DNA of 64,000 bases from JBMNEH01 sp050948665 (GCA_050948665.1 JBMNEH010000001.1:1178001-1242000), one strand, 5' to 3'; shown: positions 44,396 through 53,411, counted from the first letter of the stretch. The notes: a model not told the origin generated them from the letters alone. Numbers and translations: made by a program.

Positions 44396-45358
44396 ATGTT
44401 ATATTGGATAGGCGCAATTTTTGTGGCCTTTGCTGCCGCACTGACGGCGGGGCCGCTGGTCATTCCCGGGCTGCAAAAGCTGAAATTCGGGCAGGTCATC
44501 AGAGCAGAAGGGCCGCAGTGGCATGAGAAAAAAATGGGAACGCCAACAATGGGGGGAGCCATTTTCATCATCGGTGTATTGATTTCCTGTTTTGTTTTTA
44601 TGAAGTCTTTTAACCCTGCTACGGTAGCTTTGCTGATTTTAGTAATGGGAAACGCACTGATTGGGTTGGCTGATGATTTAATCAGTGTCCTAAAAAAGCG
44701 TAATATGGGTCTGAGAAGTTGGCAAAAGCTGGCACTCCAGTTTTTGATCGCCTGCATAGTCGGGGTGTTTATAATACGGCATTTCGGATCTGTATTGCGC
44801 TTGCCCTTTACTTCAGAGACGGTTGAACTGGGTTGGTGGTACCTGCCTATACTGGTGTTTGCGATTGTGGGAACGGTTAACAGCACAAATCTGACGGACG
44901 GACTGGACGGGCTGCTTGGCGGGACAGCGCTGGTGTATTTTGCAGTCTTTACCATTATTTTAGTTCTATTTCCTGATCTTGGAAATCACGACCAAATCGT
45001 CTTTTCTGCGGCAATGCTAGGGGGATTGCTAGGATTTCTTTGTTTCAATGTCTATCCTGCTCGGGTGTTTATGGGGGATTTCGGTTCTCTTATGATCGGC
45101 GGTGCCGTTGTATGGATGGCTATATCTACGGGGTTGACGCTTTGGCTTCCTGTAATGGGCGGTGTTTTTGCCGCATCAAGCGTTTCGGATATCTTACAAG
45201 TAGGTTCATATAAGCTTAGGGGAAAGCGTATATTTAAAATGGCCCCTCTACACCATCATTTTGAAATGAAAGGGATTCCGGAAACAAAGATCGTTTCAAT
45301 GTATATAATCGTTACGACATTACTTTGTTTGGCCGGCTTAGCGGCGATAAAGGTATGA
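44396..45358 (+). CDS. mraY: Phospho-MurNAc-pentapeptide-transferase MraY
   Basis: 320 residues, about ten membrane helices. Transfers phospho-MurNAc-pentapeptide to undecaprenyl phosphate to make lipid I. The signatures KMGTPTMGG, LADDLISVLKKRNMGL, NLTDGLDGLLGG and PLHHHFEMKG are present. The DDxxK motif has Ser instead of Lys, a mild deviation. Its stop overlaps the murD start (ATGA). Confidence 0.95.
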   Translation: MLYWIGAIFVAFAAALTAGPLVIPGLQKLKFGQVIRAEGPQWHEKKMGTPTMGGAIFIIGVLISCFVFMKSFNPATVALLILVMGNALIGLADDLISVLKKRNMGLRSWQKLALQFLIACIVGVFIIRHFGSVLRLPFTSETVELGWWYLPILVFAIVGTVNSTNLTDGLDGLLGGTALVYFAVFTIILVLFPDLGNHDQIVFSAAMLGGLLGFLCFNVYPARVFMGDFGSLMIGGAVVWMAISTGLTLWLPVMGGVFAASSVSDILQVGSYKLRGKRIFKMAPLHHHFEMKGIPETKIVSMYIIVTTLLCLAGLAAIKV

Positions 45359-46722
45359 ACTGGAATAATCGGAAGGTCCTTGTCGTCGGAATGGCACGGA
45401 GCGGTATTGCCGCTGCTGTAGCGCTGGCCGATATGGGTGCCGATGTCACAATCAATGATACATTGCCTGCTAATAAGTTGGAGGGTTTAGAGGCGCTGGG
45501 GGGATTGTCCGTTCGCCGAATGTTAGGTGTCCCAGCTATAAATATGATTTATGGAATACAGGACATTGTGATCAGTCCCGGCGTACCGATAGAATCCGCC
45601 TTTATTCGGGAAGCCAGGGGTGCCGGTATTCATGTGATAGCGGAGTTGGAACTGGGCTTTACACTATGCCCCTGTCCGGTGGCGGCAATAACCGGAACAA
45701 ACGGTAAAACCACGGTAACTGCCTGGGTGGGGGAGATGGTACAGGAAGGCGGGGTAACGGCACATACTGCCGGCAATATCGGCCTACCGGCTACACAAGC
45801 TGCTTTGGAGGCAAAGCCGGACGATTGTATGATCTTGGAGGTCAGTTCGTATCAGCTTGAAGGCGTGGAAACTTTTCGTCCCAAGGTATCGGCAATATTG
45901 AATCTCGCAGAGGATCATCTTGCGCGTCATCAAACCATGGAGAGGTATCTTGAAGTAAAGGCAAGGATTTTCCAGCACCAGAGAGAAAACGATATAGTGA
46001 TCCTAAATGCGGATGACGCCCGAATATTCAGCTTAAAAGAACTTCCCTTTTGTCGAGTTTGGCTGTTCAGCAGAAAAAGAAATGTTCAGGACGGGGTTTG
46101 TCTGGAGGGGGACACATTGGTCTTCCGACAGAGCGGAGAAACGGTGGAAAGGCTGGTAAAAGCAGGGGAGATTTCACTGCCTGGATTACATAATTTAGAG
46201 AATGCCATGGCCGCTGCTGCGGTAGCTCTCGGCATGGGTATTGCTCCGGACGCTGTTCGCCGTTCGCTCATTCGTTTCCGCGGTGTAGAACACCGATTGG
46301 AAACGGTCTGTACTGTAAGAGGCGTGACATTTGTCAATGATTCGAAGGCAACAAATGTGGATTCCGCGCTGGTTGCTATCGCCAGTATGAAGCAGAGATT
46401 CGTACTGATTCTCGGCGGATCACCCAAAGTCACGGACTACCGTCCATTGATACGCGCCTTCACACCGCAAATGAAACAGGCGGTGATTGTAGGAGAGACA
46501 GCTGATGAAATTATTAAGGCTTGTGATATGGAAGGATTTGACCGTTGGGTAAGGGGCGCTGATTTTACAGATGCGGTATACAAAGCCTTTGATTTAGCTG
46601 ATTCGGGCGAGGTTGTTTTGCTCTCCCCGGCTTGTGCAAGCTTTGATGCCTTTAAGGACTTTGAGCATCGGGGCAGGGTTTTTAAAGAGATTGTGGAGAA
46701 ATTACGACAGGAGAATTCATGA
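45355..46722 (+). CDS. murD: UDP-MurNAc-L-alanine:D-glutamate ligase MurD
   Basis: 455 residues. Adds D-glutamate to UDP-MurNAc-L-Ala. Rossmann start VLVVGMARSGIAAA, P-loop ITGTNGKTTVTAW, the EVSSYQLEG motif and the C-terminal FVNDSKATNVDSA are intact. The ATG at 45355 overlaps the mraY stop by 4 bp, and its end overlaps ftsW by 4 bp. Confidence 0.96.
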   Translation: MNWNNRKVLVVGMARSGIAAAVALADMGADVTINDTLPANKLEGLEALGGLSVRRMLGVPAINMIYGIQDIVISPGVPIESAFIREARGAGIHVIAELELGFTLCPCPVAAITGTNGKTTVTAWVGEMVQEGGVTAHTAGNIGLPATQAALEAKPDDCMILEVSSYQLEGVETFRPKVSAILNLAEDHLARHQTMERYLEVKARIFQHQRENDIVILNADDARIFSLKELPFCRVWLFSRKRNVQDGVCLEGDTLVFRQSGETVERLVKAGEISLPGLHNLENAMAAAAVALGMGIAPDAVRRSLIRFRGVEHRLETVCTVRGVTFVNDSKATNVDSALVAIASMKQRFVLILGGSPKVTDYRPLIRAFTPQMKQAVIVGETADEIIKACDMEGFDRWVRGADFTDAVYKAFDLADSGEVVLLSPACASFDAFKDFEHRGRVFKEIVEKLRQENS

Positions 46723-47864
46723 AGACAAAGCAGATTGACTATGTGGTGCTGATTATTGTTATTGCATTGGCGCTCTTCGGTGTGCTGATGGTCTTTTCTG
46801 CAACATTTTATACAGAACAGGTTAAAGCGTCCAGCGGATTGGATTCTGCAATAAAACAAGGTATACTTGCCACAACAGGCATGCTGATAATGCTAAGCAT
46901 CAGCTATGTCCCTTTCAGAACCTATAATAGGTTTCGAATAAGAGGTAACCCGGTAATACCAATATTTGTGGCACTGATTTCGGCTGGGCTTCTTCTGTAT
47001 TGTATCCTTGTCGGTATTATTGAGGGAAGAGGCATAAACGGCGCGCAGCGCTGGCTGACTATATTCGGCATTAGCGTACAACCTTCCGAAATCGGCCGGT
47101 TTGCGGTGTTACTCTTCGTTGCAGATGATTTAGCCCACAAAAAGCAAGATATTCCCGGGTGCAAGAATATTATTGAATTAGTTAAACTGCTTTTCCCGAG
47201 TTTCCTCATTACGGGCATTATTTCATTGTTGATCATCGCGGGACGGAGTATGTCGATGTGTATGACTACATTGTTCCTCTTTGCCTGTCTTTTAAGTGCT
47301 GCGGGAGTAAAGTGGCAGCATCTTGGGATTTTCGCAATTATAGGGGGCGTTGCTGCTGTGGCAATGGTATTTATGGAGGATTACCGTGTCGCACGGGTGC
47401 TGATTTTTCGTGATCCGTGGAGGGACACTCAAGGCGATGGCTACCAATTGATACAGTCGTTGTATGCTTTGGCAAATGGCGGATTATTCGGCGTTGGACC
47501 CGGAAACAGCCGCCAGAAATTAAGTTACCTAACCTATGGCGAGTCTGATTTTATACTATCTATTATTGGGGAAGAGTATGGTTTCATCGGTGTGCTCATC
47601 TTGCTGGCAGCATTTGCCCTTTTGGTTTTCCGGGGTTATCGCATAGCAAATTACCAAAGTGATGCCTTTGGATCCTTTCTTGCGGTAGGTGTCACTTCTA
47701 CCATATGGCTGCAGCTGGTAATACATTGCCTTGTTGTTACTTCCTCCATGCCTCCGACCGGTGTTCCTTTACCGTTTATTAGTGCAGGAGGCACATCCAT
47801 GTGGATTTTTATGGCACAAACGGGGATTCTTCTGAATATCTCACGATATAATCGCCTGTTATAG
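46719..47864 (+). CDS. ftsW: FtsW-like SEDS protein, divergent
   Basis: 381 residues, about ten membrane helices. SEDS proteins polymerise lipid II glycan strands; FtsW works with the division PBP. The core GDGYQLIQSLYALANGGLFGVGPG, the SDFILSIIGEEYGF motif with the catalytic-type Asp, and the PTGVPLPFIS motif are present (given as separate pieces of longer blocks). Deviations: the extracytoplasmic motif usually resembling EPNLSTA reads GRSMSMCMTT, QPSEIGR replaces QPSExxK, and YLTYGESDF replaces YLPExxTDF. It may be active but is clearly unusual, like its partner PBP. Confidence 0.9.
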   Translation: MKTKQIDYVVLIIVIALALFGVLMVFSATFYTEQVKASSGLDSAIKQGILATTGMLIMLSISYVPFRTYNRFRIRGNPVIPIFVALISAGLLLYCILVGIIEGRGINGAQRWLTIFGISVQPSEIGRFAVLLFVADDLAHKKQDIPGCKNIIELVKLLFPSFLITGIISLLIIAGRSMSMCMTTLFLFACLLSAAGVKWQHLGIFAIIGGVAAVAMVFMEDYRVARVLIFRDPWRDTQGDGYQLIQSLYALANGGLFGVGPGNSRQKLSYLTYGESDFILSIIGEEYGFIGVLILLAAFALLVFRGYRIANYQSDAFGSFLAVGVTSTIWLQLVIHCLVVTSSMPPTGVPLPFISAGGTSMWIFMAQTGILLNISRYNRLL

Positions 47865-47918
47865 CAAAGTTGAACGGCAAAAGCTTCAAATCCCATGAAT
47901 TGCGGAATGAGAATAGCC

Positions 47919-48260
47919 TATAATCTGTAAGGGGCGTATTCTCAGCAACTGCCGGAGAGATGTGTGTATTTATCCTGGAACTTGTAGAGACCCTGGTATC
48001 CTGGTACTTTTGCTCGAAAATCCAGAGAAAATATTGCCAAATTATTTGAGTGACACATTCTCACCAATTAGTCGGATGGTAGGTCCGTTTCTTTTGCAGA
48101 TAGACAAGGTCATCTTCTAAGGTTACTACAGAATAGTGAGCGGATCTTCTTTATCTGCAAAGTACTGCAGGCAAAGAGACCCTTGGGGAAGCAAACCACC
48201 TACCCGGTGCAAAGCAAGAAGAATTTATTTAAGCCGGATAATTGCCGGTGACGGCAGACA
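47919..48260 (+). ncRNA. Candidate structured RNA between ftsW and ftsQ
   Basis: This 450-bp gap has no credible reading frame. It opens with a perfect -10 TATAAT (47919-47924), though only a weak -35. It contains several long inverted repeats. TTTGCAGATA (48093-48102) pairs perfectly with TATCTGCAAA (48152-48161). GGTAGGT (48078-48084) pairs with ACCTACC (48198-48204) around it. GAGATGTGT (47957-47965) pairs with ACACATTCTC (48053-48062) with one bulge. CTGCC (47949-47953) can pair with GGTAG (48078-48082) or with CGGCAG (48252-48257). The two rod-like halves resemble a 6S-type or larger unknown RNA; no known family is recognised. Limits are approximate. Confidence 0.5.
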
Positions 48261-48269
48261 ACCGATAAT
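48242..48269 (+). promoter_or_regulatory. Possible promoter upstream of ftsQ
   Basis: -35 TTGCCG (48242-48247), a 16-bp spacer and -10 GATAAT (48264-48269). It overlaps the 3' part of the structured region. Confidence 0.35.
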
Positions 48270-48313
48270 CCTTTCATACCAAAAGCAGATTATTGACATG
48301 GAGTAGCAAGTAA

Positions 48314-49357
48314 ATGACTGACAGGAACGAGAATCAAACGCATATTTCCCGTGCAAGAATGAGCGCAGCCGGGCGGGACAGTTCAAGAAACGATGAGCGA
48401 CGCAAAACGGAGAGGGAAATTCAGCCCGCTTATGTACGTCCGCCTCTTTGGGCGGATGAAAGAGAGATGATAAATGAAGAAGGAGTGCGCTATTATCGTG
48501 GCTCCTACACGCAGAGGCGCACCTCGCCAGGAAAAGGCCGCTGGGTAATAATTGTTGTGCTTTTGTTTATCATTTTAATATGTGCAGTTGCCGGATATAT
48601 GCTGTTGACAAGTACATATTTTAAAGTATCCGATATTCAATTGAGAGGCGTGAGCCTGGTTGATTATGACGAAGTCCTGTCTTTCTCCGGAGTGAAAGCG
48701 GGAGGCAACATGCTGTTGATCAACCCTGACAGGGTTGCGGCCGCTGTGGAAGATCATCCCATGATAGATGCGGCGAGGGTAGAAAGATCCTTTCCGCAGA
48801 CCGTAATCATAACTGTTGTGGAAAGAGCGCCCAGAGCTGCCGTACAGACTGTCAGCCAATTTATAATTGTAGACGAATATATGAATATTATTAATATCGC
48901 CGCACAACCGCCCAATACGGATATTCCTGTAATTGAGGGAGTACTGGCGGTGGATGTTCAGCCGGGTCAAGCTTTAACACTGGATAACGCTACCCAGAAA
49001 GATGCGCTTAAAATAATTTTAACAACCCTTTATAACAGTAATGCATTCTATTTGGTAGACAGAATCAATGTTGCTGATACAAATGACATCAAATTGTATA
49101 ACGGAAATAGTTTGGCTATTGAGATAGGCGATTATAATAATATGGAATCTAAAATAATGTGGATTTCTGTCATGTTGCCCCGATTAATACAGCAAGGCTA
49201 TTCCAGCGGCACACTTAGAGTTGGCACTGGGCGAGATTACAGCTTCGTTACCGACCAAACAACCTCAATCACACCAGCTCCTGAGATAACAGAAGCGCCT
49301 TCAGACGCCGAAAACGCGGATTCTCTGAATCAAGAAGAGAATTTTACCGACGAATAA
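48314..49357 (+). CDS. ftsQ: Cell division protein FtsQ/DivIB
   Basis: 347 residues: a basic cytoplasmic part (~75 residues), one membrane helix (about 77-97), then the POTRA domain (FKVSDIQLRGVSLVDYDEV) and the FtsQ beta domain (VERSFPQTVIITVVERAPRA). The tail is acidic. It stabilises FtsL and DivIC at the septum. It is separated from ftsW by an atypical 450-bp gap where murG, murC or murB often lie in related bacteria. Confidence 0.92.
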   Translation: MTDRNENQTHISRARMSAAGRDSSRNDERRKTEREIQPAYVRPPLWADEREMINEEGVRYYRGSYTQRRTSPGKGRWVIIVVLLFIILICAVAGYMLLTSTYFKVSDIQLRGVSLVDYDEVLSFSGVKAGGNMLLINPDRVAAAVEDHPMIDAARVERSFPQTVIITVVERAPRAAVQTVSQFIIVDEYMNIINIAAQPPNTDIPVIEGVLAVDVQPGQALTLDNATQKDALKIILTTLYNSNAFYLVDRINVADTNDIKLYNGNSLAIEIGDYNNMESKIMWISVMLPRLIQQGYSSGTLRVGTGRDYSFVTDQTTSITPAPEITEAPSDAENADSLNQEENFTDE

Positions 49358-49450
49358 TATGATGTTGAAAGCTGCTTGCATGATTTTGTCCAAAAATATC
49401 ATAATATTTCCAGCAAGCCCTTTTCAATTCGAATAGAATTTGGTATGATA

Positions 49451-49480
49451 TTATCAAGTTCAGCAGAATTGTACTATACT
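49451..49480 (+). promoter_or_regulatory. Possible promoter upstream of ftsA-ftsZ
   Basis: -35 TTATCA (49451-49456), an 18-bp spacer and -10 TATACT (49475-49480). Confidence 0.45.
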
Positions 49481-49502
49481 GCGGAAAGAGGTGAGTAATC
49501 AG

Positions 49503-50669
49503 TTGTTTGGGAATAGCACAGTTGTTGCCATCGATTTTGGTACTTCAAAGATAGCAGCAACAGTAGGCAGACTTGTCAACGGCAGTCATGAAATTACCGG
49601 CGAAGCCGTCGTTCCGTATGCAGGTTTTCGTGGCGCGCAATGGCTGGAGCCTGATCTGCTCACCACACAGGTAGGTACTGCTTTTGAGGAGGCCGTAAAA
49701 AACGCGGGTGTAAAAAAGAAGGATGTTTTTGTCGGGATCCCCGGAGAGTTCACCCGAGTATATTTCAGGAAAGCGCAGGTTGTGCCCAGCGGTCCCGATA
49801 TGACAGTAACCGAGGAGGATCTTTTCCATCTGACTCGGATGGCCAGCGATTTTACCGGTGTTAAGGATCATGTAGTAGTAAGAAACCGTACTGTTGCCTG
49901 GCAGTTGGATGATTTGCTGACAGCACAGCGCCCTGTAGGGCAGTCAGGAGAGTCTTTAACAGTTTTTGTCAGTATTGTTACTGCCGAAAATGTCTTTATT
50001 CAGATGGTTGAGAGCATTGCCCAACAACTGGGATTGACTGTGGTAGGGTTTATACCATCTATTGTGGCTTTGGGTGCATGGATCGACTTGACAGAAGTTT
50101 ATGAGGACGGAACTCCTGAGGATCGCACCACACTTATCGTAGATGGGGGACACTTCTCTACCGATGTAATGATTCTACAGTTTGGACAAATTGTGTATCA
50201 TCGGAGCATCGCAGCAGGCGGATATCACCTTACCAGTGACATTGCACAGGTGATGAAACTTAGTGCCGAGGAAGCGGAAGCGGCAAAACGTCATTGCGGT
50301 GTAGGAGTACCCATGAGCGGCAACGGGATGGTAGAGTTAGTGGTGAACGAGACTTCTCTGACCATTGATGCCAGACTCGCGCAGGAGATCATGGAAGCAA
50401 GATTAGATGATATTGTTGCCAGAGTAGTACGCGAAACACAGCGCTTCGGCCTGACGCTTGACAGGGATGTGCGGGTAATACTTGCAGGCGCCGGATTGGG
50501 TGCAGTACGTGGCGTTAAAGAATTCTTCAGCGGACGTCTTGGAATCACGGTGCGGAATATCTCCCAAACAGATGCCAGCGTGCCGCCGGAACTGGTTACG
50601 GTTAATGCGTTGCTACGAACTGCAGCAATCAGCCAGAAAAACCAAAGATCCGGTTTCTTTGGTCGATAG
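49503..50669 (+). CDS. ftsA: FtsA-like actin-family division protein, divergent
   Basis: About 388 residues from a TTG at 49503, favoured because AGAGGTGA lies 9 bp upstream; a GTG at 49491 sits inside that site. The actin fold shows phosphate-1 VVAIDFGTSKIAATVG and phosphate-2 VDGGHFSTDVMI, plus the AAGGYHLTSDIA strand. The adenosine motif, usually TGGG, reads LAGAGLGAVRG. The C-terminal amphipathic membrane-targeting helix of typical FtsA is missing or reduced to SGFFGR. FtsA tethers FtsZ to the membrane; how this one would do so is unclear. ftsZ follows within 50 bp. Confidence 0.85.
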   Translation: MFGNSTVVAIDFGTSKIAATVGRLVNGSHEITGEAVVPYAGFRGAQWLEPDLLTTQVGTAFEEAVKNAGVKKKDVFVGIPGEFTRVYFRKAQVVPSGPDMTVTEEDLFHLTRMASDFTGVKDHVVVRNRTVAWQLDDLLTAQRPVGQSGESLTVFVSIVTAENVFIQMVESIAQQLGLTVVGFIPSIVALGAWIDLTEVYEDGTPEDRTTLIVDGGHFSTDVMILQFGQIVYHRSIAAGGYHLTSDIAQVMKLSAEEAEAAKRHCGVGVPMSGNGMVELVVNETSLTIDARLAQEIMEARLDDIVARVVRETQRFGLTLDRDVRVILAGAGLGAVRGVKEFFSGRLGITVRNISQTDASVPPELVTVNALLRTAAISQKNQRSGFFGR

Positions 50670-50717
50670 AACAAAAAGGTAACTATTAGTTTTGATAGAA
50701 AGAGGGGACGCAAGGCA

Positions 50718-51854
50718 GTGTTGGAATTTGATATTGATATGACCCAATTTGCACAGATTAAGGTTGTTGGGGTTGGTGGAGCAGGAAACAATGCCGTTAA
50801 CCGTATGATTGCATCAGGTTTGAAGGGTGTTGAATTCATCTCTGTAAATACAGATAAGCAGGCGCTGGTACTCAGCCAGGCGAATCAGAAGATTCAAATC
50901 GGAGAGAAGGTAACCAAGGGATTGGGTGCCGGCAGCAGACCGGAAATTGGGCAGAAGGCTGCAGAAGAGAGCAGAGACGACATCGTTCAGAGCATTAAGG
51001 GAAGCGACCTCGTTTTTGTTACTGCAGGTATGGGAGGAGGTACCGGAACCGGAGCCGCCCCCATTGTAGCTGCTGCCGCCCGTGAATTGGGCATATTAAC
51101 AATTGGAGTTGTAACGCGCCCCTTCTCTTTCGAAGGCAAGCCACGAATGAATAACGCTCTTAAAGGTATTAAGGAACTTGAAGCTCATGTAGATACCCTA
51201 ATTATAATCCCAAATGACCGACTTCTTCACGCGGTTGGAAAGGGTACTACACTTATTGATGCTTTTAAGGTTGCGGATGATGTGCTGAAGCAGGGTATTC
51301 AAGGTATCTCTGATTTGATTTCCATGCCCAGCCTTATTAATCTTGACTTTGCCGATATCAGTACGATTATGAAGGACAAAGGATTAGCTCATATGGGAAT
51401 AGGTGCCGCTACCGGAGAAAACCGAGCTGTTACCGCAGCAAAAGACGCTATTACAAGCCCCCTGTTGGAAACTACGATCGACGGCGCACGTTCTGTATTG
51501 GTGAACATTTGCGGCGATCCCACATTAGGCTTGTTGGAAGTGGACGAGGCCATCTCCCTCATCACATCTTCCGTGGATCCTGATGCGAATATCATATTTG
51601 GCGCAACCATTGATGAAAGCCTCGAGGATACCGTAAGGATTACGGTAATCGCTACGGGCTTTGATATCCCAGTCACTGAGCCTGTTCGGAAGCCTGCGGA
51701 GACATCCGTACCGTCAACAGTTTCCACCCCGGTAAACCCCATGCCACGGCCTGTTTTTGCCCGAGATCCGGATGCAGTAATACCTCCTGTCCCTATTTCT
51801 ACCGTTGACGATGATTTAGATATTCCTCCCTTTCTGAAACGGAACAGGAAATAA
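50718..51854 (+). CDS. ftsZ: Cell division protein FtsZ
   Basis: 378 residues, tubulin-like GTPase that forms the Z ring. The GTP-binding loop GMGGGTGTGAAPIVA, the T7 loop NLDFADISTIM and a variable Pro-rich linker are clear. The conserved C-terminal peptide DLDIPPFLKRNRK, which binds FtsA and other tethers, is intact. The GTG at 50718 follows AGAGGGG. A strong terminator closes the cluster. Confidence 0.97.
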   Translation: MLEFDIDMTQFAQIKVVGVGGAGNNAVNRMIASGLKGVEFISVNTDKQALVLSQANQKIQIGEKVTKGLGAGSRPEIGQKAAEESRDDIVQSIKGSDLVFVTAGMGGGTGTGAAPIVAAAARELGILTIGVVTRPFSFEGKPRMNNALKGIKELEAHVDTLIIIPNDRLLHAVGKGTTLIDAFKVADDVLKQGIQGISDLISMPSLINLDFADISTIMKDKGLAHMGIGAATGENRAVTAAKDAITSPLLETTIDGARSVLVNICGDPTLGLLEVDEAISLITSSVDPDANIIFGATIDESLEDTVRITVIATGFDIPVTEPVRKPAETSVPSTVSTPVNPMPRPVFARDPDAVIPPVPISTVDDDLDIPPFLKRNRK

Positions 51855-51857
51855 AAC

Positions 51858-51891
51858 AAAAAATCGCCGTTAAAAACAGCGGCGATTTTTC
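51858..51891 (+). terminator. Rho-independent terminator after ftsZ
   Basis: A perfect 9-bp stem AAATCGCCG/CGGCGATTT (51861-51869 and 51880-51888) with TTTTT at its 3' side. The region 51900-52130 beyond it shows no convincing gene. Confidence 0.9.
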
Positions 51892-52134
51892 TATCTGAAT
51901 TTATAATTAAGCAATTCTTTTTGTGCTCTTTGCAATAATCGGCTTATTGTACTATAGAGATTTGTGATTCAATGTTGCATGTTCTCAGTCAATAGTATTG
52001 CTTATTCATTGCATAGGTTTTTCAGTGATGTTTATTTCTTTTTAATCAAAAAATATTCGCAGAAGAGCAGTAACCTAAAGAGATTGTTGCTAAATGCTTT
52101 CACACCAATATACAGGATAATATTCCCTCTCAGC

Positions 52135-52168
52135 AAAACAGAAAAGGGATGAACACAAATCCATCCCG
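52135..52168 (-). terminator. Terminator of the minus-strand GH5 gene
   Basis: Read on the minus strand, GGGATGG..CATCCC (plus positions 52146-52151 and 52161-52167) forms a hairpin followed by TTTTCTGTTTT. Confidence 0.7.
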
Positions 52169-52254
52169 GGATTGTAAACATATCTCTTTAGCATTATGCA
52201 ACGGGAGTTATGTTGCTTCATATGAAAGCAGCTTGAGCAGAATCTCTGCGGGAT

Positions 52255-53349
52255 TCAAATCCTTCCCTGAATAATCTGAAGCAGACGGGGAGAAAGAATT
52301 TGCCGGGTTTCATCATCCACAAGACTGAAACGATTTCCATCATAGGGCGTAGAAAGATAGTTCCAAACAGAATATGGTATGCTGGCTTCCCGAGCGATGG
52401 ATATGACGTCCTGCATCCAGTTCTCTCTTGAGCGAATATCACAGTGTCGAATGGTGCCGAACTCACCAAAGTACAGTATTTTATCAGGGTGCTGTCTGAC
52501 AAAGTCGCAAGCCGGCTGCATCATCCTTTGCATATAGGCTATGTCCATTCGCTGCAATCCGTCCAGGTCATCCGCAGCCTTTCCTAACGTTTTTCGGTAA
52601 TCATAATATCGGTCTAGTGAATCAGGGTAGCGCATCTGTCGGTTATAGAATGCCGGCTCATGCTGTAATACCCCCCGCTGATGGGTAAATTCGAAGGGAC
52701 TGTACATATGAAAGGTATAGGCAATATGGGGATCATCAAATAATATAAGATCCTTTAACAAGGCAGGGTCTCCAAAATTGGCGGAACCTAAAACAATAAG
52801 CCTATTTGGATTCAACTTCTGTAATGCTGTAATTGTCTTTGCAGCAAGTCGATTCCATCCTTCACTGTTATAGGTGTTTATTTCGTTCATCAACTCGAAG
52901 GCAACGTGCCCCTCGCCGGCATATCTCTTTTCCAGCATAACCCAGAAATCGATAAACCGGTTCCAAAGGCCTTCATCTGTCAGAAGATTATTCTCATCCG
53001 GGCAGTCACAATAGCAGCCGATAGCTTTGTGCAGGTTCAGCATGACCTTCAGCCCGGCAGACTTGCACCAACCTATTGCGTTGTCCAAGTGGCGGAGACA
53101 TTCTTCACGGTATTCTCCGGGACGGTCTGCATTTTCCATAACAACCTGGTCAAACGCAAGCCGAATATGGTCCATTCCCATATCGGCAATATTGTTTATA
53201 TCCCATTGGGTAATATAGGTTTGAAAGTGTTCAAAATCCCCCGTTGTAAGGATATGGCGCCGTGCTGGCGGAAGGACAAGTATCCTCTTATAATTCGTTA
53301 ACCATCCACCGATACCCATCCCGCAGCGAAATCCTTCTTGCATTGCCAT
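52255..53349 (-). CDS. GH5 glycoside hydrolase (cellulase superfamily), cytoplasmic
   Basis: 364 residues without a signal peptide. The opening CGMGIGGWLTNYKR and the barrel motifs MGMDHIRLAFD and LKVMLNLHKA fit GH5. Likely catalytic residues are Glu156 (ELMNEIN) and Glu296 (YFGEFGTI). AGGAGG lies 8 bp before the ATG. Its own promoter and terminator make it a single-gene unit, opposite to its neighbours. It is not closely similar to the other three GH5 proteins here. Substrate unknown. Confidence 0.87.
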   Translation of the reverse strand: MAMQEGFRCGMGIGGWLTNYKRILVLPPARRHILTTGDFEHFQTYITQWDINNIADMGMDHIRLAFDQVVMENADRPGEYREECLRHLDNAIGWCKSAGLKVMLNLHKAIGCYCDCPDENNLLTDEGLWNRFIDFWVMLEKRYAGEGHVAFELMNEINTYNSEGWNRLAAKTITALQKLNPNRLIVLGSANFGDPALLKDLILFDDPHIAYTFHMYSPFEFTHQRGVLQHEPAFYNRQMRYPDSLDRYYDYRKTLGKAADDLDGLQRMDIAYMQRMMQPACDFVRQHPDKILYFGEFGTIRHCDIRSRENWMQDVISIAREASIPYSVWNYLSTPYDGNRFSLVDDETRQILSPRLLQIIQGRI

Positions 53350-53383
53350 CGTATAAACCTCCTGTCACTTCAATCCGTCTATA

Positions 53384-53411
53384 AGTATACACATCGGGTT
53401 TGCGCTTGCAA
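53384..53411 (-). promoter_or_regulatory. Promoter of the minus-strand GH5 gene
   Basis: On the minus strand, -35 TTGCAA (plus 53406-53411), a 16-bp spacer and -10 TATACT (plus 53384-53389). Confidence 0.65.

Noticed and set aside
47931..48260. Known large RNAs (RNase P RNA, tmRNA, TPP or c-di-GMP riboswitch) in the ftsW-ftsQ gap
   Set aside because: None of their conserved cores was found on either strand; kept only as an unassigned structured region.
51964..52152. 62-codon ORF after ftsZ
   Set aside because: No ribosome binding site or recognisable protein features; low-complexity A+T-rich sequence next to a terminator.
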